Assembly (NCBI GenBank): GCA_050013875.1
Contig: JBEKEK010000042.1
Coordinates: forward strand, 14,353-78,352
Reading direction: 5' to 3'
DNA from: Trebonia sp050013875
GTDB lineage: Bacteria; Actinomycetota; Actinomycetes; Streptosporangiales; Streptosporangiaceae
DNA: 64,000 nucleotides
Position 1 is the first letter of the stretch. Every line of letters begins with the position of its first letter. Shown one piece after another: positions 15,130 through 21,947 of the stretch. A program made the position numbers and the translations under genes. The notes beneath the pieces are model-generated. The model was not told the origin of the DNA. It worked only from the letters and a program-made list of their open reading frames with translations, and made no database searches.

Positions 15130-16389
15130 GTGACGCCTGAACTTCGAACCTGGTCGGGTACCTACCGGTTCACCGCGCGGACGCTGATCGCCGCGCGGTC
15201 CATCGACGACGTCCGCCGCGCGGTGACCGCTGGTGGCAGGGTGCGCGCCCTCGGCAGCCGCCACTCCTTCAACGACCTCGCGGACAACGGGGCCACCCTG
15301 GTCACGGTGACCGGAATTGAGCCCCAGCCGGTGCTCGACGAGGCCGCGCGGACAGTGACCGTCGGCGCCGGGATCTCCTACGGCGTGCTGGCGGCGTGGC
15401 TCCAGGCGCGGGGCTGGGCGCTGCACAACCTGGGATCGCTGCCGCACATCTCGGTGGCGGGCGCGACCGCCACCGGAACGCACGGGTCCGGCAGCCGCAA
15501 CCAGATCCTGTCGGCCGCGATCGCGGGCCTTGAGTACGTGGACGCGGACGGCGACCTTCGCCGCGCTGACCGCGCGGACCCGGACTTCGGCGGGATGGCC
15601 GTCGGGCTCGGCGCGTACGGCATCGTCGTCCGCGTCACCCTCGACGTGCAGCCGACCTACCTGGTCAGGCAGGACGTGTACACCGGCCCGACCTGGGACC
15701 GGGTGCTGGCCGACGTCGAGGCGGTCATGTCCGCCGCCTACAGCGTCAGCCTGTTCACCGACTGGAGCGGCGCGGACATCCAGATGGCGTGGGTGAAGCG
15801 CAGGCTCGAGGAACCCGAGTCCGTGACGCCCGAGGAGTTTTTCGGCGCACCCCGCGATCCCGGTCCGGCGCGGCTGGTCGACGCGCCGGTCGACAACCTC
15901 ACGGTCGTCGGCGCGGCCGGGCCGTGGTCGGAGCGGCTGCCGCACTTCCGCATCGACTCCCCGCCAAGCAACGGGGACGAGATCCAGTCGGAGTACTTCG
16001 TCGGCCGGAGCAGCGGCGCGGCCGCCTTGGACGCCGTGCGGCGGCTGTCGCCCCTGATCACGCCGCTGCTGCTCGTCTCCGAGATTCGCGCCACCGCCCC
16101 CGACCGCCTCTGGCTGAGCGGGTCCTACGACCGTGAGACCCTCGCCATCCACTTCACCTGGCGCAACCAGCCGGACCAGGTGAGCGCCGCGGTGGCGGAG
16201 GTCGAGGCGGCGCTCGCCCCGTTCGCCGCCCGCCCGCACTGGGGGAAGGTCACGCACATCCAGGCGGGCCAGCCCGAGGTGCTCTACCCTCGGCTGGGCG
16301 ACGCGAGGGCGCTGTTCGAGCGCCTCGACCCGGCCGGCCGGTTCAGCAACCACCGCCTAGAGCGGCTCGGCGTCCGCCAGCCGCGCTGA
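15130..16389 (+). CDS. FAD-linked alditol/xylitol oxidase-like enzyme
   Basis: Oxidises polyols or sugar lactones with FAD and oxygen. The PCMH-type FAD domain is at the N-terminus (VRALGSRHSFNDLADNGATLVTV, then HNLGSLPHISVAGATATGTHGSG) and an ALO-type substrate domain follows, ending in HWGKVTH and LFERLDPAGRFSNHRLERLG. From the GTG at 15130 the protein has 419 residues, almost identical in length to the Streptomyces coelicolor alditol oxidase (418). L-gulonolactone oxidase is the alternative. 79 bases after the phosphopantetheinyl transferase, same strand. Confidence 0.85.
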   Translation: MTPELRTWSGTYRFTARTLIAARSIDDVRRAVTAGGRVRALGSRHSFNDLADNGATLVTVTGIEPQPVLDEAARTVTVGAGISYGVLAAWLQARGWALHNLGSLPHISVAGATATGTHGSGSRNQILSAAIAGLEYVDADGDLRRADRADPDFGGMAVGLGAYGIVVRVTLDVQPTYLVRQDVYTGPTWDRVLADVEAVMSAAYSVSLFTDWSGADIQMAWVKRRLEEPESVTPEEFFGAPRDPGPARLVDAPVDNLTVVGAAGPWSERLPHFRIDSPPSNGDEIQSEYFVGRSSGAAALDAVRRLSPLITPLLLVSEIRATAPDRLWLSGSYDRETLAIHFTWRNQPDQVSAAVAEVEAALAPFAARPHWGKVTHIQAGQPEVLYPRLGDARALFERLDPAGRFSNHRLERLGVRQPR

Positions 16390-16411
16390 CCAAGGCGTGC
16401 TGACCAGGTGT

Positions 16412-16798
16412 TCAGCGTGGCTGGCCTCGGTAGGTGCCGAACGACCAGCGGTTCCCCTCCGGGTCGCGCACCGAGAACTCACGCGAGCCGTAGTCCTTGT
16501 CGGCTGGCTCGGCGATGACGGCTGCCCCGTGCTGCACGGCGCGCTTGAACAGAGTGTCCGGGTCGTCGCAGACCGCGTAGGAACGGAACGTGCCTGGGTA
16601 CTCCGACCCGGGGTCGGCCGAGCCCATCATCACCCCGCCGCCGGGCGGCCAGGCGAGTTCCGCGTGGTGGACGTCGTCTGCCTCGCCGTAAACGGCGGTC
16701 TCCTCGAAGCCGAACGCGTCGACGAGGAACTTGATCAGCCCGCGTGCGTCGCGGGCTGTCAGTGTTGGCCACACCTGGGGTGGCGGTGTCTGTGTCAT
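16412..16798 (-). CDS. VOC/glyoxalase-fold protein
   Basis: 128-residue VOC protein (PTLTARDARGLIKFLVDAFGFEE at the start, FSVRDPEGNRWSFGTYRG at the end), the group often annotated as glyoxalase-like. The ATG shares ATGA with the stop of the AraC-type regulator upstream, so the regulator and this protein are translated together, implying that the regulator controls or senses the same process. Substrate unknown. Confidence 0.82.
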   Translation of the reverse strand: MTQTPPPQVWPTLTARDARGLIKFLVDAFGFEETAVYGEADDVHHAELAWPPGGGVMMGSADPGSEYPGTFRSYAVCDDPDTLFKRAVQHGAAVIAEPADKDYGSREFSVRDPEGNRWSFGTYRGQPR

Positions 16799-17157
16799 AC
16801 CCGCAATCGTTGCGCCGGGCCGGCCGGCCGGGCTTGGACGAATCGGAACTCTTCGGAAAGCTCCTGGCCGGATTCCTCGGCGAGCCACTGGGCGGACTCC
16901 TCGGCCAGCCACTGGCTGGGCGGGCACCCGGCCAGCGCGCGGAACTCACGGGCTAGGTGCGCCTGGTCGTAGTAGCCGCACTCGGCCGCCAGGTCGGCCA
17001 GCCTGCCGCCCGTCGCGGCGGCCCGCTCGATCCGCCGGCGCGCGTGGTCGAACCGGAAGACCCGCCCCGCCTCCTTGGGCGCGAGGCCGAACTCCGCCCG
17101 GAACAGCGAGCCGAGGCGGCGGGCGCTCAACCCGGTCTCGGCCGCCAGTTCGGTCAC
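16795..17157 (-). CDS. AraC-family DNA-binding domain only
   Basis: 120 residues from GTG 17157, comprising only the AraC/XylS double helix-turn-helix (TELAAETGLSARRLGSLFRAEFG, then LADLAAECGYYDQAHLAREFRALAGCPPSQW). Typical relatives have about 130 more residues of sensor domain; here an in-frame stop lies about 16 codons before the GTG, so none is encoded. The C-terminus carries a duplicated QWLAEES unit (two copies, 24-base DNA repeat). Either a truncated gene or a minimal regulator coupled to the VOC gene. Confidence 0.7.
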   Translation of the reverse strand: MTELAAETGLSARRLGSLFRAEFGLAPKEAGRVFRFDHARRRIERAAATGGRLADLAAECGYYDQAHLAREFRALAGCPPSQWLAEESAQWLAEESGQELSEEFRFVQARPAGPAQRLRV

Positions 17158-17424
17158 GCCAACGGCGACCGCAGCGGCGGTGCCGCCGCGCGCGCCGCAT
17201 GCTCATCGATCACACCTCATTAAAACCCATGAACGTCCCGCCGCTTCGCCACCGTGTCAGGGGACCGCTGGCACCCGGCCGGCGAGAGCTCCCGTGAACC
17301 GAACCGGGCCAACTCTTCGCTATCAGTGAGCGACGGGACTATCGTCCCTACCTCTGGGAATAGCTCTACGTATACAATCGATTACAGATTGTTAACTAAG
17401 CCGTGCGCGGCTAACGGGGGGCTC

Positions 17425-18483
17425 ATGCAGACCAGCGACACGAGCGGACAGCAGGCGCGCATCCTGCTTGTCGATGATGATCCTGCCCTTGGCGGCTACC
17501 TGACCCGGGTGCTGCGCACGGGGGGCTTTGACGTGGCGCACGAGCTGGACGCTCACTCCGGGTTGTCCCGCGTCAAGGCTGAGCAGTGGGACCTGCTCAT
17601 CACCGATATCGAGCTGCCGGGGATGAGCGGGCTCGAGCTGCTTGAGCGAGTCAGGGAGGTGGCGCCAGACCTGCCGGTGGCGGTGCTGACCGGCCATCCC
17701 TCGGTGGACTACGCGGTATCGGCGCTGCGCGGCGAGGCCGCTGAGTTCCTGAGCAAGCCGGTCAGCGCGGGAGACCTGCTTGCCAAGGCCGCCCAGCTGA
17801 TCGAGTCCGGCCGTGCGGCCAGGGACTCCCGCCGGGAGAAGGTCCTCGCCATCGGCGCGCACCCGGATGACGTGGAGATCGGCGCCGGCGGCACGCTGGC
17901 CGCGCATGGCGCGGCGGGCGACGCGGTGGCCATCCTGACCCTGTCCCGCGGTGCCATCGGCGGCGATAAGGCCAAACGGGCGCGCGAATCGCAGGAGGCG
18001 GCCGGCATCATCGGCGCCAGCCTGTTCCTGATGGACCTGGAGGACACCCGGATCCCCGAGGGCAACCCGACGATCGGCCTCATCGAGGAGGTCATCGCGC
18101 AAACCGAGCCGACCATCGTCTACACGCACTCCCTGCACGACCTCCACCAGGATCATCGCAGCACCCATCGGGCGGCGATGGTCGCCTGCCGGCGGATTGG
18201 CCGCATCTACTGCTTCCAGTCCCCGTCGGCCACCGTCGACTACCGCCCCAACTACTTCGTCAGCATTGACGACTACGTGGGCCGCAAGCTCAAGGTCATC
18301 GACGCTTTCCGCTCGCAGGCCAGCATCCGCGACTACATGGAGCCCGAGTTGATTACCTCGACCGCCCGCTACTGGGCCAGGTACTGCGCTGGCACTCACG
18401 CCGAGCCTTTCGAGACGATGAGGGACCACGCCGGCACTGAGGCGCCGAAGCAGGGCGGCAGCGACCTGGCAGGGAAGCTGTGA
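17425..18483 (+). CDS. Response-regulator receiver fused to PIG-L deacetylase
   Basis: 352 residues with two domains. Residues 10-125 are a CheY-like receiver: acidic pocket Asp17/Asp18, phosphoacceptor Asp61 (LLITDIELPG), Thr89 and Lys111 (FLSKP). Residues 138-335 are a PIG-L/LmbE zinc deacetylase with AHPDD (His146, Asp149) and the HQDHRSTH motif (241-248). Family members remove acetyl groups from N-acetylglucosamine conjugates (MshB, BshB, PIG-L). The receiver has no DNA-binding output, so phosphorylation probably controls the deacetylase directly. First gene of an overlapping cluster that also encodes a hybrid kinase. ATG follows GGGGGGCTC. Confidence 0.9.
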   Translation: MQTSDTSGQQARILLVDDDPALGGYLTRVLRTGGFDVAHELDAHSGLSRVKAEQWDLLITDIELPGMSGLELLERVREVAPDLPVAVLTGHPSVDYAVSALRGEAAEFLSKPVSAGDLLAKAAQLIESGRAARDSRREKVLAIGAHPDDVEIGAGGTLAAHGAAGDAVAILTLSRGAIGGDKAKRARESQEAAGIIGASLFLMDLEDTRIPEGNPTIGLIEEVIAQTEPTIVYTHSLHDLHQDHRSTHRAAMVACRRIGRIYCFQSPSATVDYRPNYFVSIDDYVGRKLKVIDAFRSQASIRDYMEPELITSTARYWARYCAGTHAEPFETMRDHAGTEAPKQGGSDLAGKL

Positions 18484-19511
18484 TCCCCGGACCGCGCGGG
18501 GCGAGCGATGCCGGCCGGCCGCTTCGCGTGTTGGTCACGGGGGCCGGCGGGCCGGCCGCGATCGCCGCGATGAAGTCGCTGGGTGCCGATCCCTCGGTCG
18601 AGCTGCTGGCCGCGGACATGGACCCCTGGGCGGCCGGGCTCTACCTGGTGCCGCCCCCGGCGCGGACGCTGATCCCGGCCGGGGCTGACCCGGATTTCAC
18701 GTCCCTGCTGCTTGCGCGGTGCCAGGCGCTCCGCGTGGACGTCGTGCTGCCGACCGTTGACGCGGAGCTGCGGCCGCTGGCCCAAGCCCGCCCGCTGTTC
18801 GCGGCCGCGGGGATCGACCTGCTGCTCGCGCCCGCCCAGGCGCTTGACGTCATCCTCGACAAGCTCGCGCTCGCGCAGCGCTGCGCCGGGGTCGTCCGCG
18901 TCCCCGCGACCGAGCTGTTCGGGCCCGCCGTCGACCCGGCCCTGCTGACCTACCCGGTCATCGTCAAGCCGCGGACCGGCAGCGGGTCCCGTGGCGTCAT
19001 CACGGTCGGCTCCGCCGCCGAACTGGCCGCCCTGCGGCGATCGCCGGCCCTGATCGTGCAGGAGTTCCTGCCGGGTGAGGAGTACTCCATCGACGTGCTG
19101 GCCGACGCGGGCGGGCACGTGATCGCGTCGGTACCCCGGCTGCGGGCCCGGGTCGACTCCGGCGTCTCCGTGGGCGGCCGCAGTGTCCACGACGAAGAGC
19201 TGTCGTCGTTCGGCCGGGCCGTCGCGGAGGCGACGGGCATCAGCTACGTCGCGAACGTCCAGTGCAAGCGCGACGCGGCCGGACGCCCCGCGCTGCTCGA
19301 GGTGAACCCGCGAATGCCGGGCACCCTCGGCCTCACCATCGCCAGCGGTGTCGACATGCCACGGCTCGCGCTCGCTGCTCTTCGCGGGCAGCCGCTCCCG
19401 GCCACGATCGGCTTCCGCGAACGCGCCGTGGTCCGCTTCCTCGACGAGCGCGTCCTTGATCCCGCCGACATCGCGAACGTCGGCCGTGATCTGAGCGGAT
19501 CGCCGTCATGA
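18480..19511 (+). CDS. ATP-grasp ligase, CarB/biotin-carboxylase-like
   Basis: 343-residue ATP-grasp enzyme starting at a GTG that overlaps the previous stop (GTGA). An N-terminal Rossmann-like preATP domain (VLVTGAGGPAAIAAMKSL) is followed by the ATP-grasp core: YPVIVKPRTGSGSRGV, LIVQEFLPGEEYSIDVLAD and the metal-binding LLEVNPRMPGTLG. Such proteins join a carboxylate, as acyl phosphate, to an amine, thiol or carbamate. In this context it may attach an amino acid or similar group to a sugar-linked amine exposed by the deacetylase; that is inference. Stop overlaps the next gene (ATGA). Confidence 0.88.
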   Translation: MIPGPRGASDAGRPLRVLVTGAGGPAAIAAMKSLGADPSVELLAADMDPWAAGLYLVPPPARTLIPAGADPDFTSLLLARCQALRVDVVLPTVDAELRPLAQARPLFAAAGIDLLLAPAQALDVILDKLALAQRCAGVVRVPATELFGPAVDPALLTYPVIVKPRTGSGSRGVITVGSAAELAALRRSPALIVQEFLPGEEYSIDVLADAGGHVIASVPRLRARVDSGVSVGGRSVHDEELSSFGRAVAEATGISYVANVQCKRDAAGRPALLEVNPRMPGTLGLTIASGVDMPRLALAALRGQPLPATIGFRERAVVRFLDERVLDPADIANVGRDLSGSPS

Positions 19512-20239
19512 GCGAGGGCGGCGTCTGCGGGCTCGCACTCGACGAGGACTTTCACGTGCACTCCACGTTCTCGGACGGGAAGAGCTCGCTCGCGGAGAAC
19601 GTGCAGGCCGCGCGGGAGCGCGCGCTGCGCACGCTGTGCCTGGCGGAGCACGTCCGGCGGGACACCGAATGGCTGCCGGAGTTCACCGCCGCGGTGGCCC
19701 CGTTCCGGCGGCAGCAGGGGCCGCGGGTCCTGGCCGGTGCCGAGGCCAAGATCCTCGACACCTCTGGCCGGCTCGACCTGCCGCCCGGCCTCGACGGCAT
19801 CGACCTGGTGCTGATCGCCGACCATCAGTTCCCCGGCGATGACGGCCCGGTCCACCCGGCGCAGGCGCGGGAGGCCATCGCCAGCGGCGGGATGACCGGG
19901 GCCGACGCGATTGAGCAGCTGTGCGCGGCGACCGCGAACGCGCTGGGCGCCACCGATCGGCGGTGCCTGCTCGCTCACCTGTTCAGCGTGCTGCCCAAGA
20001 TGGGGCTTGACGAGGCCATGGTGCCCGAACCGGTGCTGGCCGAATTGGCCAGGAGGGTCACCATCGCGGGAGCGATGGTCGAGATCAATGAGAAATGGGC
20101 GTGCCCGTCCCCGCGCACGGTCACCGCCCTAGCGCGGGCGGACGTCCAGGTGGTGGCGGGCAGCGACAGCCACCACTGTCGTGACGTCGGCGTCTATCGC
20201 TCGGTCCGGCTGACCGCGGGCGCCGGAGCCAGGGCCTGA
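19508..20239 (+). CDS. PHP-domain phosphoesterase
   Basis: 243-residue metal-dependent phosphoesterase. PHP motif I is FHVHSTFSDGKSS (His16, His18, Asp23), motif II LCLAEHV, and the last motif GSDSHH at residues 218-223. Closest in layout to histidinol-phosphatase/DNA polymerase X-type PHP proteins. Within this cluster it could dephosphorylate a sugar or lipid phosphate intermediate. Translation is coupled to the ATP-grasp gene through ATGA. Confidence 0.87.
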   Translation: MSEGGVCGLALDEDFHVHSTFSDGKSSLAENVQAARERALRTLCLAEHVRRDTEWLPEFTAAVAPFRRQQGPRVLAGAEAKILDTSGRLDLPPGLDGIDLVLIADHQFPGDDGPVHPAQAREAIASGGMTGADAIEQLCAATANALGATDRRCLLAHLFSVLPKMGLDEAMVPEPVLAELARRVTIAGAMVEINEKWACPSPRTVTALARADVQVVAGSDSHHCRDVGVYRSVRLTAGAGARA

Positions 20240-20244
20240 CCACC

Positions 20245-21738
20245 ATGGTGCATGGTCTTATCCTCGGCGGCGAATGGATTCTCGTCGCGGTGGTGCTGGC
20301 AGCAGCGGCCCCCGAGGTCGCCGCGGCCTGGCAGTTCCTCCTGGCGGCCTGCCACTACTTTCGCAACCACTACGGTGCCTGCCGGCCGTTCTTCCCGCGG
20401 ACCGCGGTGCTGATCCCCGCCTGGAACGAGGGGGCGGTGATCGGGGAATCGATCGACCGGCTGGCGAAGGCCGAATACCCGCGGGAAAGCTTGCGGATCT
20501 TCGTGGTTGACGACGCCAGCACCGACCAGACCTCCCAGGTGGTGAGGGCAAAAGAAGTGCAGTACCCGGGGCAGGTGGTGCACCTGCGCCGGGAGCGGGG
20601 CGGCCAGGGCAAGGCGCACACGCTCAACCACGGCCTGGCCGTCATCCTCGACGACGACTGGATGCAGGCCCTGCTGATCACGGACGCCGACGTCATCTTC
20701 GAGCCCGCCGCGCTCCGCATGATGACACGGCACCTCGCCGACCCCCGGGTGGGCTCCGTCACCTCCTGCATCAAGGAGGGCAGCCGTCCGGGCAACTACC
20801 TGACCCGCTTCATCGGCTATGAGTACGTCACGGCGCAGAGCGCCGCCCGGCGCGGGCAGAACGTCCTGGGCGCACTCGCGTGCCTGGCGGGCGGCGCGCA
20901 GCTGCACTCGCGGGCAAACCTGCTCGCCCTCGGCGGCCGGATCGACACCTCCACGCTGGCTGAGGACACGATCACCACCTTCGAGACCCAGTTGCGCGGG
21001 CACCGGGTCGTCTTCGAGCCGCACGCCATCTGCTGGGCGGAGGAGCCCGGCGCCATCGCGGCACTGTGGAAGCAGCGGCTCCGCTGGGCACGCGGCAACG
21101 TGACGGTGACCTTCCGGTACCGGCGGCTCTGGTTCCGGCGGTCGCGCGCGCACCACCTCGGCGGCATCAGCTTCGGCATCAACTGGTTCTGCCTGTTCCT
21201 CCAGCCGGTCTTCATGATCACATCGTCGGCGGCGCTGCTCACGTTGTACTTCGCGGGCTCGCCGCACGTCTGGCCGGCGTTCCGCGTGCTCTGGATCATC
21301 AACGCCGCCACCTACATCTTCATCACCGGCTTCGCACTGCTCATCGACCCGAGCACGGCGCGGCGGTGCTGGCGCCAGGCACTGGTATATCCCGGCGCGG
21401 TGAACCTGGCCATCATCGTCTATACCTGCTTTCCCCGCCTCTTCCAGGCGGCGACCCGCCGGTTCTTCGCCGCGTCGCACCTGCCCCCGCCCCATGTGAG
21501 CTGGGTCATCGTCTTCGTCTACGCCTGGCTGGGCGGGTCGCTGGCCGTGGCCTACCTGGCGAAGGTGGTCGAGCAGAAACGGGGAGGCCGGCTGATCAGC
21601 GCGATCATCCTCTACATCGTCGGCTACGGGACGCTGCTGTGCGCCTGCACGTTCGCCTCCTACATCAAGGCGCTGCGGGGGGCGGAGATGAGATGGGACA
21701 AGACGGAGAAGACCGGAAAGATGACCATCCCGACGTGA
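20245..21738 (+). CDS. Membrane GT2 glycosyltransferase, poly-GlcNAc/hyaluronan-synthase-like
   Basis: 497-residue processive-type family 2 glycosyltransferase. One N-terminal membrane segment, then the cytoplasmic GT-A domain (VLIPAWNEGAVIGESI, FVVDDAST, ALLITDADVIF, TLAEDTITT, and QRLRWARGN, the Q-x-x-R-W signature of chitin, cellulose and poly-N-acetylglucosamine synthases), followed by four to five membrane helices. It probably polymerises and exports a UDP-sugar-derived glycan. The pairing with a deacetylase recalls PgaC/IcaA with PgaB/IcaB, but the polymer here is unknown. Five bases after the PHP gene. Confidence 0.9.
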   Translation: MVHGLILGGEWILVAVVLAAAAPEVAAAWQFLLAACHYFRNHYGACRPFFPRTAVLIPAWNEGAVIGESIDRLAKAEYPRESLRIFVVDDASTDQTSQVVRAKEVQYPGQVVHLRRERGGQGKAHTLNHGLAVILDDDWMQALLITDADVIFEPAALRMMTRHLADPRVGSVTSCIKEGSRPGNYLTRFIGYEYVTAQSAARRGQNVLGALACLAGGAQLHSRANLLALGGRIDTSTLAEDTITTFETQLRGHRVVFEPHAICWAEEPGAIAALWKQRLRWARGNVTVTFRYRRLWFRRSRAHHLGGISFGINWFCLFLQPVFMITSSAALLTLYFAGSPHVWPAFRVLWIINAATYIFITGFALLIDPSTARRCWRQALVYPGAVNLAIIVYTCFPRLFQAATRRFFAASHLPPPHVSWVIVFVYAWLGGSLAVAYLAKVVEQKRGGRLISAIILYIVGYGTLLCACTFASYIKALRGAEMRWDKTEKTGKMTIPT

Positions 21739-21890
21739 CGACCGAATCAGGGGAGCGCCATGAGCTTGAGGTCTTCGCGGAAGAGATCCACGCGGCGGTC
21801 AGGTACGAGCGGGGCCTGGTGGTGAAGGCACTCGCGGTGCTTGCCGTGCTGGCCGTCATCGTTATCGTGCGCACCCTGTATTTCGGCTGA
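21735..21890 (+). CDS. Tiny single-pass membrane protein
   Basis: 51 residues from a GTG sharing GTGA with the glycosyltransferase stop, the same coupling used twice earlier in the cluster. An in-frame ATG at 21693 with GGAG upstream would give 65 residues. A charged N-terminus (ERHELEVFAEEIHAAVRYER) precedes one strongly hydrophobic C-terminal helix. Its place directly after a GT2 synthase recalls the small accessory subunit PgaD/IcaD, though those have two helices. No family recognised. Confidence 0.65.
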   Translation: MTTESGERHELEVFAEEIHAAVRYERGLVVKALAVLAVLAVIVIVRTLYFG

Positions 21891-21897
21891 GCGGCTT

Positions 21898-21924
21898 TTC
21901 GCGTTACCAAGCACTTCGCGTTAC
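21898..21924 (+). promoter_or_regulatory. 10-bp direct repeat before hybrid kinase gene
   Basis: TTCGCGTTAC occurs at 21898-21907 and 21915-21924, 17 bases apart, in the 57-base gap before the kinase gene. Spacing near 1.6 turns; a regulator-binding site or promoter element is possible but untested. Confidence 0.35.
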
Positions 21925-21947
21925 GGCGATTGCACAGGAGGGGGGCG

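Noticed and set aside
15034..16353. 439-codon open frame on the minus strand
   Set aside because: Antisense to the alditol-oxidase-like gene with its complete FAD motifs; no coherent domain in the shadow.
20194..21495. 433-codon open frame on the minus strand
   Set aside because: Antisense to the GT2 gene; His/Arg/Gln-rich with no motifs.
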